In this document: positions 37,792 through 48,114 of the stretch, piece by piece
How the letters are laid out: every line of letters starts with the position of its first letter
Numbering within the stretch: the first letter of the stretch is position 1
Assembly (NCBI RefSeq): GCF_002563895.1
Contig: NZ_PDJB01000001.1
Coordinates: 2,773,501 to 2,837,500, forward strand
Length of the DNA: 64,000 nt
DNA from: Pseudomonas lurida
Lineage (GTDB): Bacteria; Pseudomonadota; Gammaproteobacteria; Pseudomonadales; Pseudomonadaceae
Reading direction: 5' to 3'
Made by a program: the position numbers and the translations under genes
Notes under the pieces: generated by a model
What the model saw: the letters and a program-made list of their open reading frames with translations, nothing else
Database searches by the model: none
What the model was told of the DNA's origin: nothing

Positions 37792-40025
37792 GCTTTACAA
37801 ATAAAGAACCGCTGCAACCGAAGTTGACTGCATTGCCGGCGTCCAAGGACGTCGAAGCGCTGGTACGCGCCGAGCACCATGACCCGTTCTCGATTCTCGG
37901 GCCACACGAAGATGACCACGACGGCCAGTTCATCCGCGCATTCCTGCCGGAGGCGTTGAGCGTCCAGGTGCTGGCACGCGACAGCGGCGAGCCGCTCGGC
38001 AGCCTCGACGCGAGCCACGTGCCGGGCTTGTTTGTCGGGCACTTCGCTACGCGCCAGCCGTACCTGTTGAAAATCCAGTGGGCCGGCGGCGAGCAAGTGA
38101 CCGAAGACCCTTACAGCTTCCAGCAACTGTTGCTGGGTGAAATGGACCTGTACCTGTTCGCCGAAGGCAATCACCGCGACCTCGGCAGTTGCCTGGGGGC
38201 CCAGGTGACCAGCGTCGATGGTGTGCAGGGCGTGCGCTTTGCCGTCTGGGCGCCGAATGCGCGGCGGGTGTCGGTGGTGGGCGATTTCAACATCTGGGAC
38301 GGTCGCCGTCACCCGATGCGCCTGCGCCATCCATCCGGCGTGTGGGAGATCTTTATCCCGCGCCTGCAGCCAGGGGCGGCCTACAAATACGAAATTCTCG
38401 GCGCCAACGGGATCCTGCCGCTCAAGGCCGATCCTATGGCACTGGCGACCCAGTTGCCGCCGGACACTGCGTCCAAGGTTGCCCAGCCTTTGCAAGTAGA
38501 CTGGCAAGACCACGACTGGATGCAGTCGCGCGTCGAAAAACAGAAGGCCACGGCGCCGCTGTCGATCTATGAGCTGCATGTGGGCTCCTGGCAGTGCGAG
38601 TTGGACGAGGCGGGCGAGGTGGCCCGGCAGTACAACTGGCGTGAACTGGCCGAGCGGCTGATTCCCTATGTGCAGCAACTGGGCTTCACCCATGTCGAGC
38701 TGATGCCGATCATGGAGCACCCGTTTGGTGGCTCCTGGGGCTACCAGGCGTTGTCACAATTCGCGCCGACAGCACGATTCGGCTCGCCAGAAGATTTTGC
38801 GTATTTCGTCAACGCCCTGCACCAGGCCGACATCGGCGTGATCCTCGATTGGGTGCCGGCGCATTTTCCTACCGATACCCACGGCTTGGCACAGTTCGAC
38901 GGCACCGCGCTGTACGAATACGCCAACCCACTCGAAGGCTTCCACCAGGATTGGGACACGCTGATCTACAACCTGGGCCGCACCGAGGTGCATGGCTTCA
39001 TGCTCGCCTCGGCGCTGCATTGGCTCAAGCACTTCCACATCGACGGGCTGCGCGTGGATGCGGTGGCATCGATGCTCTACCGCGATTATTCGCGCAAGGC
39101 CGGCGAATGGGTGCCCAACCGCCATGGTGGCCGCGAGAATCTGGAGGCTATCGACTTCCTCCGCCATTTGAACGACGTGGTGGCCCTGGAAGCCCCTGGC
39201 GCGCTAGTGATCGCCGAGGAATCGACCGCCTGGCCCGGCGTGAGCCAGCCCACCCAACAGGGCGGCCTGGGTTTCAACTACAAATGGAACATGGGCTGGA
39301 TGCACGATTCCCTGCACTACATCCAGCAGGACCCGGTGTACCGCGCCCATCACCATAACGAGCTGAGTTTCGGCCTGGTCTATGCCTGGTCCGAGCGCTT
39401 TATCCTGCCGATCTCCCATGACGAAGTGGTGCACGGCAAGCATTCGTTGATCGACAAGATGCCCGGCGACCGCTGGCAGAAGTTTGCCAACCTGCGCGCG
39501 TACCTGGCGTTCATGTGGATGCACCCGGGCAAGAAACTGTTGTTCATGGGCTGCGAATTCGGCCAATGGCGCGAGTGGAACCACGACCAGCAACTGGACT
39601 GGTACCTGTTGCAGTACGCCGAACACAAAGGGGTGCAAAAGCTGGTGGGCGACTTGAACCGGCTGTACCGCGAAGAACCGGCCTTGCACGAGCAGGACGA
39701 CGCGCCCCAGGGCTTCCAGTGGCTGATCGGGGATGACGCGATCAACAGCGTCTACGCGTGGCTGCGCTGGAGCAAGGACGGCAAGCCGGTGCTGGTGGTG
39801 GCCAACTTCACGCCAGTGCCGCGTGAGGCTTACAAAGTCGGCGTACCCTTTGGCGGGCGCTGGAGTGAAGTGATCAACAGTGACGCCGATATGTACGCAG
39901 GCTCCAATTACGGTAACGGAGGTGAGGTATTCACCCAGGATGAGCCCAATCATGGACAAGCGGTGTCACTGTCGTTGAATCTGCCGCCACTGGGTGTGCT
40001 GATTTTGCGGCCGGAACCGCTTTAA
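37788..40025 (+). CDS. glgB: 1,4-alpha-glucan branching enzyme
   Basis: Introduces alpha-1,6 branches in the glucan built by GlgE. The 745 residues contain N-terminal CBM48-type domains ([31 protein letters not shown]). The GH13 barrel has the nucleophile in [18 protein letters not shown], the acid in [11 protein letters not shown] and the conserved [13 protein letters not shown]. It is translationally coupled to treS, and no glgA/glgC is in the window, consistent with the GlgE route to glucan. Confidence 0.96.
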   Translation: MSFTNKEPLQPKLTALPASKDVEALVRAEHHDPFSILGPHEDDHDGQFIRAFLPEALSVQVLARDSGEPLGSLDASHVPGLFVGHFATRQPYLLKIQWAGGEQVTEDPYSFQQLLLGEMDLYLFAEGNHRDLGSCLGAQVTSVDGVQGVRFAVWAPNARRVSVVGDFNIWDGRRHPMRLRHPSGVWEIFIPRLQPGAAYKYEILGANGILPLKADPMALATQLPPDTASKVAQPLQVDWQDHDWMQSRVEKQKATAPLSIYELHVGSWQCELDEAGEVARQYNWRELAERLIPYVQQLGFTHVELMPIMEHPFGGSWGYQALSQFAPTARFGSPEDFAYFVNALHQADIGVILDWVPAHFPTDTHGLAQFDGTALYEYANPLEGFHQDWDTLIYNLGRTEVHGFMLASALHWLKHFHIDGLRVDAVASMLYRDYSRKAGEWVPNRHGGRENLEAIDFLRHLNDVVALEAPGALVIAEESTAWPGVSQPTQQGGLGFNYKWNMGWMHDSLHYIQQDPVYRAHHHNELSFGLVYAWSERFILPISHDEVVHGKHSLIDKMPGDRWQKFANLRAYLAFMWMHPGKKLLFMGCEFGQWREWNHDQQLDWYLLQYAEHKGVQKLVGDLNRLYREEPALHEQDDAPQGFQWLIGDDAINSVYAWLRWSKDGKPVLVVANFTPVPREAYKVGVPFGGRWSEVINSDADMYAGSNYGNGGEVFTQDEPNHGQAVSLSLNLPPLGVLILRPEPL

Positions 40026-40115
40026 AGGCTCTAGCGTGCTGGATTCTGTTGTCCGCATTGGTGGCAGGGTGCCACAATGGCACCTTTGTCGTGGTAGTCG
40101 AATCAGGCGGATGTC

Positions 40116-41243
40116 ATGAATGGCCTTGGGCGTGGGCAGGACCAGGATTGCTTTATAGAGGAGCAGGTGCGGACTGACCGTTTGCATCAACTGTTCAGGC
40201 AATCATTCGCTGCGATTTTTGGCAGTTACCTGGCCGCCGTGATGCTCTGTTGGCTCTGTTGGGATCGGTTTGACCACCAGGTCATCCTGGTCTGGCTGGT
40301 GGCACTGGCCGTGTCGTCGCTGCTGCGCGTCAAGATGTTCATGGCGTGGTTCCGCTGCCCCAACGCCGAGCGTACGCCGGACCGTTGGGAGCGACGCTAC
40401 TGGCTCACGCTGGCGCTGTCGGCGGGGGTCTGGGGGGCTGGTGCCTTGGCGGTGATGCCCACCGATGACCGGCTCTCCCAGGCTCTGGTGATGCTGTTCA
40501 CTGTGGGCATGTCGGTCAGCGCGGTCTCGTGTTATTCGGCTTACCGCTACATGACCCTGGCCTCCATGGCCCTGGTACTGCTGCCGTGCACGCTATGGTT
40601 GCTGTTCCAGCCGTCCACCATGCAAGTCGGCGTCGCCATCGCGGTGCTGGTGTTTTCCACCTTTGTGGTCAGTGCCACGCGCAAGCTGTCGGATGCCCTG
40701 GAAAAAGCCTTTCGCCTGACGCGGCAAATGGAACGGGCTCACAATATTTCCACCCGCGCCGCCCAGACCGATGAGCTCACTGGCCTGATGAACCGCCGCG
40801 CGTTCTTCGAACATGCCCAGGTGCTGTACGAACACTGCCGTCACAACCGCCAACCGCTGTGTGCGTTGATGATGGATATGGATCACTTCAAGGAAATCAA
40901 CGACACCTACGGCCATCAGGCCGGCGACCAAGTGTTGCGTCAGATAGGTGGAGTCATCAGCGCTTCGTTTCGCCAAGCCGATGTGTATGGTCGACTGGGC
41001 GGCGAGGAGTTTGCGGTGTTGCTGCCCAATACGTCACTGGATACCGCGCGGGCGATCGCCGAGCAACTGATCAAGGCGATCTCGGGCCTGGCCTCCGAGC
41101 CCGTGCAGGGGTTGTCCGCAAGCCTTGGGGTGGCTTCCACCCACACCCTGGATCAAGACCTGCACGGCCTGATGAATACCGCTGACAAGGCGTTGTACCG
41201 CGCCAAGGCCCAGGGCCGTAACCAGGTCGCGGTGGCGGAGTAG
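40116..41243 (+). CDS. Membrane-bound diguanylate cyclase
   Basis: 375 residues: about six membrane helices (residues 30-190), a short coiled linker, then a GGDEF domain with active site RLGGEEFAVLL near residue 297. The product-inhibition site RQAD lies exactly five residues upstream. It is therefore expected to make c-di-GMP with feedback control. The helical sensor part has no recognised ligand. The stop is 3 bp from that of the convergent histidine kinase. Confidence 0.92.
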   Translation: MNGLGRGQDQDCFIEEQVRTDRLHQLFRQSFAAIFGSYLAAVMLCWLCWDRFDHQVILVWLVALAVSSLLRVKMFMAWFRCPNAERTPDRWERRYWLTLALSAGVWGAGALAVMPTDDRLSQALVMLFTVGMSVSAVSCYSAYRYMTLASMALVLLPCTLWLLFQPSTMQVGVAIAVLVFSTFVVSATRKLSDALEKAFRLTRQMERAHNISTRAAQTDELTGLMNRRAFFEHAQVLYEHCRHNRQPLCALMMDMDHFKEINDTYGHQAGDQVLRQIGGVISASFRQADVYGRLGGEEFAVLLPNTSLDTARAIAEQLIKAISGLASEPVQGLSASLGVASTHTLDQDLHGLMNTADKALYRAKAQGRNQVAVAE

Positions 41244-41246
41244 GGT

Positions 41247-43427
41247 TCAGTGCATCGCCTTGGTCAGCGCCCGTGCGACCTGGTCGGCTGAGTAGGGCTT
41301 GGCCAGGAACTCGAACCCGTCGTAGCCACTGTCGGCCAGCTCTTCGCTGTAACCGGAGGTCAGTACCACTGGCAAGTCCGGGCGCCGTTGGCGCAGCACC
41401 TTGGCCATGGCCACGCCGGTCATGCCGGGCATCACCACATCCGAGAAAATCCCATCGAACGCCAGGGCATCCGCACCGGCCAGCGTGAGTGCCTGTTCGG
41501 CGTTGGTGGCCCACGTGGTCTGGTAACCCAGGTCCTGGAGGATCTGGTTGGCGAAGCGGCCCACTTCCAGGTTGTCTTCCACGACGAGAATATGGCGTTG
41601 TGCTGTGTCCGCGATCGGCGGATGGCTTTCGGCTGTGTGCGAGCACTCTGCCGGCGGTGGCGCCACTTCGGGCAGGTACAGGGTAAATACCGTGCCTTGT
41701 CCTGCGTGGGTTGCTACGTCAACGTTACCGCCGGATTGCTTGGCAAACCCGAATACCTGGGACAACCCCAGCCCGGTGCCTTTGCCGACAGGCTTGGTGG
41801 TAAAGAACGGCTCGAAAATGCGCTCGAAGGTGTCGGCACTGATACCGCTACCGGTGTCGGCCAGGGAAATGGTCACGAACGGTTGGTGCACTTCCTGGTC
41901 ACCACGCACGCGTGGCATCGCGTCCACCGGGGCCACCCGCAAGGTGAGCGTGCCTTTGCCGTCCATCGCATCCCGGGCGTTCAGGGCGATGTTGATCAAG
42001 GCGGTTTCGAACTGGCTGGCGTCGACGCGCACATGGCATAGCCGCTCGGGCAGTTGCACTTGCACCTGGATGCGCGCACCGGTGACGCTTTCGAGCATCT
42101 CACCGATGTTCTTGACCCGTTGGCCTGCATCGAAAACTTCAGGGTTCAGTGGTTGGCGGCGGGCGAAGGCGAGCAGTTGGCTGGTGAGCTTGCTGGCCCG
42201 CTCCACGGTGTCGGAGACCGCGCCCATATAGCGTTGGCGCCGCTCTTCGGAGAGCCCGGGTTGACGCAGGAAATCCACCGACGAACGAATGATGGTCAAC
42301 AGGTTGTTGAAGTCGTGGGCCACGCCGCCGGTCAATTGCCCGATGGCTTCCAGTTTCTGCGATTGGCGCAGCGCGGCTTCGGCCTCGGTCAGGGCGGTGG
42401 TGCGCTCCCGCACCCGCTGTTCCAGGGTGGCATTGAGCTCAGTAAAGGCTGCCAGGCCGTCGCGCACCGCGGCGTCGGCGCGTACCCGCTCGATATGCGC
42501 CCAGGAGCGTTCGGTGACTTCGCGTACCAGGGCCAGGTCGTAGGGTGACCAGACTCGCGCCGACTTGTCATGCACGGCCATCAAGGCGGTCAGGCGGCCT
42601 TCCTTGATCAGTGGGAAGCACACTGTCGCCAGGACGCCGAGGGCCTGATAGCTGGCGGCTTCCTCCGGCGCAAATTCAACACGGTTATCCACCACCACCA
42701 GTGGCTCACCCGCACGCAACTGGCGAACCGCCCGCGCGCCGAATGAGGCGAGGCTGTAGCGCCCGACGATGCTTGGCGAGCCCGGCGCCGCCCAATTACC
42801 GCGAATAGTGAAACCGTCTTCGTCGGCATCCATGTCTGCATAGGCGCAATTGGATACCTGCAGGTGCTCGGCCAGCAGGCGCGTGGTGGTGGACATGATG
42901 CTCTCGGCGTCAGTGGCGGTGGCCACTGCGCTGCCGACGGCGTCCAGCACGGCCAGGCGACGGGCGAGGAATACGGTTGTCGTGGTTTCGGTGACCGTGT
43001 CGAGCATACCGACGACCTTGCCCTGGGGGTCGCGGATCGGGCTGTAGCAAAAAGTGAAGTAAGCCTGCTCCGGGCCGCTGCCGCGTTCGATCAGCAGGGG
43101 AAAGTTCTCGATAAAGGTTGCATGCCCTTCGAATGCCGCCTTGGCGATAGGACCGATGTCTGCCCAGACCTCATGCCACACCTCGCTGAACGGGCGGCCG
43201 AGTGCGTAGGGCTTATCCCCCAGGATCGGAATGAAGGCGTCGTTGTACAACATGGTCAGCTGCGGTCCCCAAATGATGGATTGGGGGAAGCTCGACGCAA
43301 AGCACAGCGCCACGGTGGTCTTGAGCACATCTGGCCACTGCTCCAGCGGCCCCAGGGGCGTATTTGCCCAATCATGCTGGCGAACGCGCTCAGCCATGTC
43401 GCTGCTGCTTTGCAGCCAATTTATCAT
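41247..43427 (-). CDS. Hybrid sensor histidine kinase with receiver domain
   Basis: Soluble 726-residue kinase without membrane helices. The N-terminal PAS domain (residues about 25-150, PQSIIWGPQLTMLYNDAF) is followed by GAF (about 155-315) and a coiled linker. A phosphoacceptor helix has H in GGVAHDFNNLLTII near 370. The ATPase domain carries NIALNARDAM, DTGSGI and GTGLGLS. The C-terminal receiver has Asp in GIFSDVVMPGMTG near 663. No membrane anchor or partner regulator gene is adjacent, so the input and output are unknown; the PAS/GAF types are often light or redox related. Confidence 0.92.
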   Translation of the reverse strand: MINWLQSSSDMAERVRQHDWANTPLGPLEQWPDVLKTTVALCFASSFPQSIIWGPQLTMLYNDAFIPILGDKPYALGRPFSEVWHEVWADIGPIAKAAFEGHATFIENFPLLIERGSGPEQAYFTFCYSPIRDPQGKVVGMLDTVTETTTTVFLARRLAVLDAVGSAVATATDAESIMSTTTRLLAEHLQVSNCAYADMDADEDGFTIRGNWAAPGSPSIVGRYSLASFGARAVRQLRAGEPLVVVDNRVEFAPEEAASYQALGVLATVCFPLIKEGRLTALMAVHDKSARVWSPYDLALVREVTERSWAHIERVRADAAVRDGLAAFTELNATLEQRVRERTTALTEAEAALRQSQKLEAIGQLTGGVAHDFNNLLTIIRSSVDFLRQPGLSEERRQRYMGAVSDTVERASKLTSQLLAFARRQPLNPEVFDAGQRVKNIGEMLESVTGARIQVQVQLPERLCHVRVDASQFETALINIALNARDAMDGKGTLTLRVAPVDAMPRVRGDQEVHQPFVTISLADTGSGISADTFERIFEPFFTTKPVGKGTGLGLSQVFGFAKQSGGNVDVATHAGQGTVFTLYLPEVAPPPAECSHTAESHPPIADTAQRHILVVEDNLEVGRFANQILQDLGYQTTWATNAEQALTLAGADALAFDGIFSDVVMPGMTGVAMAKVLRQRRPDLPVVLTSGYSEELADSGYDGFEFLAKPYSADQVARALTKAMH

Positions 43428-43580
43428 CGGGAGAACACCTTGTTTGCCGGGGTCCGTCCAACCCCTGAAAGGGTCAGTTCAACAAGCTACAGACCGGCAT
43501 GACCACTGCCAAGTTCAGCGGCATTATCCATGAGATGGCAATTTGATGCTTCATCCGTTTGGATAGATCTGCCAACACGC

Positions 43581-44432
43581 TTATTGCGCCCCGAAAACCC
43601 CTGTCCAATAGATGCCTGCGTCGCTCTTGGGGTCCATGGCATACGCCGCACCCAGCTCGCGGAACTGCGGGTTCATCAAGTTGGCGCAATGCCCCGGGCT
43701 GGCCAGCCAGCCGTCCACGACTTTGCGTGGCGTGTCCAGGCCGGCGGCAATGTTCTCGCCGATGTTCTTCGCGATATACCCGGCCAATTCGGCGCGGTCA
43801 CCGGGCGTGCGGCCATCGTGGTCAAGGTGGTCGAAGAAATTGCCGTTGGCCATGTTGCGCGTATGGCTGTTAGCGGCGCCGGCCAGGTCTTCGTTCCAGG
43901 ACAATGGGGTCGTCGCGGTAAAGGCCTGCGTGCCGCACTGGCGCGCCTGGGAACGCGCGGTGTTGATCAGGGTGAGCAGTTGCTTGCCCTCGGTCTGCCA
44001 ATCGCCCAGGCCACTGGTGAGTAACGGGCGGGCGAGCACGATGCGCCAGTCCTGGCCGCTGTTGCTCACGCCGATATCAACGAATTGCGGGTCGAGCACC
44101 ACGCGGCAGAAGCTCTCGCGCACGGCCTTCATGGCAGCCTGGGCATCCTTTGGCCCGGACAAGCTGATGGCTTGCACGTTGACCATTGGGTACGCGGCCC
44201 GCGCCAGCGCTTGCTGCAGGTCGCCCACATTGGTGGCCGGCAGCACCAGCCGCGTATCGCTGGCCAGTGGCGGCAGTTCCTGGGAACCCTGGTCGCCGCA
44301 GCGTTGCACCTGGCTGCGGTATTGGTTGATCTGTTGCACTAACTGACTTTCTTCATTCGCCATCGCGCTGGCGCAGAACACCGTACTGGCGGCCAGCGTC
44401 GTAAGACCCATCATCAATGACAGAACGCGCAT
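43581..44432 (-). CDS. CAP/SCP-domain secreted protein
   Basis: 283 residues starting MRVLSLMMGLTTLAASTVFC with a Sec signal peptide (cleavage after SAMA), so periplasmic or secreted. The C-terminal half is a CAP (cysteine-rich secretory, antigen 5, PR-1) domain. It shows HTRNMANGNFFDHLDHDGRTPGDR, NIGENIAAG and VDGWLASPGHCANLMNPQF, with the two His and two Glu of the metal-binding cleft visible. The N-terminal part is unassigned. ATG 44432 has AAGGG upstream; the in-frame start at 44492 would hide the signal peptide. Confidence 0.88.
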   Translation of the reverse strand: MRVLSLMMGLTTLAASTVFCASAMANEESQLVQQINQYRSQVQRCGDQGSQELPPLASDTRLVLPATNVGDLQQALARAAYPMVNVQAISLSGPKDAQAAMKAVRESFCRVVLDPQFVDIGVSNSGQDWRIVLARPLLTSGLGDWQTEGKQLLTLINTARSQARQCGTQAFTATTPLSWNEDLAGAANSHTRNMANGNFFDHLDHDGRTPGDRAELAGYIAKNIGENIAAGLDTPRKVVDGWLASPGHCANLMNPQFRELGAAYAMDPKSDAGIYWTGVFGAQ

Positions 44433-44513
44433 GGACGTTACCCTTGAGCTTGAAAGTGCCCATGATGCGCGATGTAACCCGGTCTGGCGCAACGCCTTTT
44501 TTGTTTTTTTGCC

Positions 44514-45728
44514 TCAATGGGTGTTCTGGAGGCCGTCGAGGGTGCCGAAGCGGCGCCATGCCATCACACTGGCCAGCAGGATCAAGCCCAGTCCCACGCC
44601 GAACGTTGCGTGCAGGCCATAGGCCACGGACTGCGGGACGGCGCGGGTGACATCCGGGCAGGCCCAGGCAAACACTGCACCCAGTACTGAAGCGCCGAAG
44701 ATCAGCCCGAGGTTGCGTGACAGGTTCAGCAACCCGGAGACAGTGCCTCGACGTGCTCCTTGCACGTCGCTCATCACGGCGGTGTTATTGGCGGCCTGGA
44801 ACAGGCTGTAGCCCGCCGTCAGAATCACCAGCGAGGCCAGATAGGCCGGCAACCCAGACGCCAGCGACAACAGCAGCGCGCCACACGCCAGCGCACCGAG
44901 GCCGGCGAGTGTCATGCGCTGGCTGCCGAATCGGTCGGTGAGGCGGCCTGCCGGTACCCCCGTAAGGGCCGCGACGCCAGGGCCGACGGCCATGGCCAGG
45001 CCCATCCACTGGGGCGGCAGGCCCAGGCCCTGGGACAAGTAGAACGGCCCGACCACAAAGGTGGCCATGATGACGGCCGCCACCAACGCACTCATGGCCA
45101 GGGCGACGCGCAGCGAGGAGGCCGCCAACGCGAGTCGCAAGCTTGAGCCTGCCGGCGAGGGTGCGTAAGGGCGATCAACCGGCAAATAGCGACAGGCGAG
45201 GGCGGCGGCTGTCAGCCCCAGCGGCACACCGACCAGGAAGGTCGCACGCCAGCCCCACACGCTCAGCAACACACCGCCAACGCTCGGCCCCATGGCGGTG
45301 CCGACGGCCGACATTGTGCCCAGCAAGCCCATCGCGCGGCCAGTGCGCTCCTGGGGGACCGTGTCACCGACCATGCCCAGTGCCATGGCCATCATGGCTG
45401 CCGCGCCGAGGCCTTGCAGGATGCGCGCGGCTACCAGCCCTTGCAGCGTGGTCGCCAAGCCGCAAAGTCCGCACGCCATGGAGAACAGCAGCAACCCCGC
45501 GAGCAATAACCGTCGACGGCCCAGGCGGTCCCCCAGGCGCCCGGCGTTGACAATGACCGCCGTGATCGCCAGCAGGTAAGCCAGCACCACCCACTGCACG
45601 GCATGAAATGACGCGTCAAACGCCCGTGCGAGGCTGGGCAGGCTGACATTGGCAATGCTGGTGCCGAGGGACGCCAGCAACATGGACAGGGAGAGGCTGA
45701 CGAGGCTGCCGCGTGAGGCGTTGTGCAT
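44514..45728 (-). CDS. MFS drug-type transporter
   Basis: Major facilitator of 404 residues with 12 hydrophobic segments. It has motif A NAGRLGDRLGRRRLLLAGLL after TM2 and the drug:proton antiporter motif C-like GPSVGGVLLSVWGWRATFLV. It is divergent from a LysR gene over a 114-bp gap, an arrangement that usually means control by that regulator. The substrate is unknown. Confidence 0.9.
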   Translation of the reverse strand: MHNASRGSLVSLSLSMLLASLGTSIANVSLPSLARAFDASFHAVQWVVLAYLLAITAVIVNAGRLGDRLGRRRLLLAGLLLFSMACGLCGLATTLQGLVAARILQGLGAAAMMAMALGMVGDTVPQERTGRAMGLLGTMSAVGTAMGPSVGGVLLSVWGWRATFLVGVPLGLTAAALACRYLPVDRPYAPSPAGSSLRLALAASSLRVALAMSALVAAVIMATFVVGPFYLSQGLGLPPQWMGLAMAVGPGVAALTGVPAGRLTDRFGSQRMTLAGLGALACGALLLSLASGLPAYLASLVILTAGYSLFQAANNTAVMSDVQGARRGTVSGLLNLSRNLGLIFGASVLGAVFAWACPDVTRAVPQSVAYGLHATFGVGLGLILLASVMAWRRFGTLDGLQNTH

Positions 45729-45792
45729 GGGAAGAATCCTTGAGTGAAGGCAACTGTCACAAATCTACGACGTGCCCTAACATGGCGGAAGG

Positions 45793-45818
45793 CGCATGGG
45801 TTGCAATGAATACATGCG
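45793..45818. promoter_or_regulatory. Inverted repeat in the LysR/MFS divergent promoter
   Basis: CGCATG (45793-45798) and CATGCG (45813-45818), 14 bp apart, make a symmetric site 25 bp before the LysR start. It is a candidate autoregulatory or MFS-controlling LysR site. Confidence 0.4.
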
Positions 45819-45842
45819 TCTAACGCCTTATGAGGAGCGCCA

Positions 45843-46748
45843 ATGCCCGATCTCAACTTGCTGGTCACGCTGGATGTACTGCTCGCCGAAGGCAGCGTTG
45901 CCCGCGCTGCCAAGCGCCTGCGCCTGAGTCCCTCGGCCATGAGTCGTGCCTTGGCGCGTTTGCGTGAAACCACCGGCGATCCGTTGTTGGTACGTGCCGG
46001 TCGCGGCCTGGTGCCCACACCGAGGGCAGTGGAACTGCGCGAACAGGTCAGCCGACTGGTGCAGGACGCCAGCGCCGTGTTGCGCCCGGTGCAGGCGCTG
46101 GATATGTCTAGGGTCGAGCGCACCTTTACCCTGCGTACCAGCGAAGAGTTCGTCGAGCAATTCGGGCCGGCGCTGCTGGCGCGTAGTGCTCGGGAGGCAC
46201 CCGGTGTGCGCCTGCGGTTCGTCAACAAGACCGACAAGGACAGCGCGCTGCTGCGCGACGGCCGCGTCGACCTGGAAACCGGCGTGGTCGACCCCACCGC
46301 CAGCCCGGAAGTGCTCACCCAGGCGCTGTTCCGTGACCGCCTGGTTGGCGTGGTACGCAAGGGGCATCCTCTCTGCCAGGGCGACGTCAGCGTCCGGCGT
46401 TATGCCGAGGGCCAGCACGTCTATGTGTCTCGCCGTGGCCAGGACCGTGGCCAGATTGACGATGTCCTTGAAGCCCAGGGCCTCACGCGACAGATCACGA
46501 CGGTCGTCGCCGGTTTCGCCACGGCAATCGCCTTGGCCCGCGACACCGACCTGATCGCCAGCGTACCCGAGCGCTATACCACCCACCCGCGTGATGGGCT
46601 GCACAGCTTTGCACTGCCGCTGACGCTACCGGTCTTCACTGTAGCGATGCTCTGGCACCCGAGGCTGGATGCCGACCTGGCCCACCGCTGGTTGCGCGGG
46701 TGTTTGCGCGAGGTGTGCGCCGAGCAGGTACAATCGGGGCTGCCTTGA
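45843..46748 (+). CDS. LysR-family transcriptional regulator
   Basis: 301 residues: an N-terminal winged helix (DLNLLVTLDVLLAEGSVARAAKRLRLSPSAMSRALARLRE) and a C-terminal periplasmic-binding-like co-inducer domain. GAGGAG precedes the ATG. It most probably regulates the divergent MFS transporter gene. Confidence 0.92.
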   Translation: MPDLNLLVTLDVLLAEGSVARAAKRLRLSPSAMSRALARLRETTGDPLLVRAGRGLVPTPRAVELREQVSRLVQDASAVLRPVQALDMSRVERTFTLRTSEEFVEQFGPALLARSAREAPGVRLRFVNKTDKDSALLRDGRVDLETGVVDPTASPEVLTQALFRDRLVGVVRKGHPLCQGDVSVRRYAEGQHVYVSRRGQDRGQIDDVLEAQGLTRQITTVVAGFATAIALARDTDLIASVPERYTTHPRDGLHSFALPLTLPVFTVAMLWHPRLDADLAHRWLRGCLREVCAEQVQSGLP

Positions 46749-46769
46749 CGCTGAACCCCAGGAATTTGC

Positions 46770-47441
46770 ATGTACAGCCTTACCCGCTACACCACGCCAT
46801 GCCCGGAGCCTATCAACGGCCAGATCCTGCAGATGGTGGTGGACAACCTCACCGACATCAGCAGCGTGGCGCTGCCGCCGAGCAACCTGTTGTACAACAT
46901 CTACCAGTACGCCATTGGCTTTGAGGTGCACCTGTACCTGGAAGCGCTGGACGGCACCAAGGGCATTGCCGTCGAGTTGGTCGTGGCGATGGAAGCGGAA
47001 AAACTCATCGGCTTTTGCCTGTACCTGCCCGTGAAGGACGACCCAGACGCCTGCGGCATTGCGTTCATGGCCGTGCAAGTCGGCTATCGGCGCCAGGGCG
47101 TGGCACGCGCAATGATGCGCGACGTGTTGAGTCGCTATCCCCACGCGGAACTGGCGTGCTCGGTGGAGAAAGTGCCTGCGTTTGAAGGCATGGGCTTCCA
47201 GGTACGCGGTGCACGGGGCACGCAGGTGCTGATGAATACGCGGGAATACGGCACTGATGGCCTGATGGGCGTGCTGGACGTGGCGTCGATCTACCGCTCA
47301 CTGGAAGTGCAGCAGATCCATACCTACCTGCTGCAAAAGCACGGCAAGCGCGCCATGATCGATGCAGAGAAACAACGCGACCGTCACCTTGATCAACTGG
47401 CGCGCAAGGTGCAACGCTTCATACAAGGCAACCCTCTGTAG
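46770..47441 (+). CDS. GNAT-family N-acetyltransferase
   Basis: 223 residues. The acetyl-CoA binding motif A is seen as MAVQVGYRRQGVARAMMRDV (about residues 101-120), with a helical C-terminal extension of about 60 residues not typical of the minimal fold. The ribosome site is CAGGAAT. It follows the LysR gene by 21 bp on the same strand. The substrate is unknown. Confidence 0.8.
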   Translation: MYSLTRYTTPCPEPINGQILQMVVDNLTDISSVALPPSNLLYNIYQYAIGFEVHLYLEALDGTKGIAVELVVAMEAEKLIGFCLYLPVKDDPDACGIAFMAVQVGYRRQGVARAMMRDVLSRYPHAELACSVEKVPAFEGMGFQVRGARGTQVLMNTREYGTDGLMGVLDVASIYRSLEVQQIHTYLLQKHGKRAMIDAEKQRDRHLDQLARKVQRFIQGNPL

Positions 47442-47505
47442 GCGCGGCCTTGCCGGCGATTAAACACCCGTCGCTGCGGTTTATTCCCCACCTGCCAGCC
47501 ATTAT

Positions 47506-48099
47506 TTAGTCGCGGCCGCGATTGACCATCGCCAGGATGATCGCGAGCAATTCCTGCTGCGCTTCTTCACGGCTGATCTCGCCGCTGGCCGCTGCCTGGG
47601 ACAACGCCTCTGCGGCCCCCAGCATTGCCCTCAAACCCGCTTGGTTGATGCGGCCAAAGGGCGACAGCGCGTCGCGGCACTTGTCGAGGAAGATCGCCTC
47701 GTACTGACGCTTGAGGGCTTCCAGTTCCGGTGAGCTGCTGAGCGCGGCTATCACCCCCGGAATTTCCCGGCCCTGCAATAACACGCAGTCCACATAGGCC
47801 TCGGCGATCACCCAGGCACGGTCTTCAAGGGTGGCGTTGCTGGCTGCGATGGCGTTGGCGAAGACTTGATCCTGCCGGGCATCAAAGTCCTCGTACAACG
47901 CGGCCAGCAAGCCGCCGCGCGAAACGAAGTGATCATAGACCACCGGCTTGGTCACGCCCGCCAGTTCCGCCAGGCGGCCGAGGGTCAGGGCTTCGGTGCC
48001 TTCCTCGCGCACCAGTTGCCAGGCCACCTCCAACAATTGGCGCAGGCGATCTTCACGGGACAGGCGACGACGTGGGGCAGGGGATTCACTGCTTGACAT
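47506..48099 (-). CDS. TetR-family repressor
   Basis: 197 residues with an N-terminal TetR helix-turn-helix (EALTLGRLAELAGVTKPVVYDHFVSRGGLLAALYEDF, residues about 35-71) and a variable ligand domain. It is divergent from the quinone-reductase-like gene across 69 bp that contain two perfect 9-bp repeats, so it likely represses both genes. Confidence 0.92.
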   Translation of the reverse strand: MSSSESPAPRRRLSREDRLRQLLEVAWQLVREEGTEALTLGRLAELAGVTKPVVYDHFVSRGGLLAALYEDFDARQDQVFANAIAASNATLEDRAWVIAEAYVDCVLLQGREIPGVIAALSSSPELEALKRQYEAIFLDKCRDALSPFGRINQAGLRAMLGAAEALSQAAASGEISREEAQQELLAIILAMVNRGRD

Positions 48100-48114
48100 G
48101 CTTATATACCAAAA

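Noticed and set aside
44480..44511. Short GGCG/CGCC hairpin followed by T6GT7 on the plus strand
   Set aside because: Both flanking genes are on the minus strand, so nothing would be terminated; the stem is only 4 bp.
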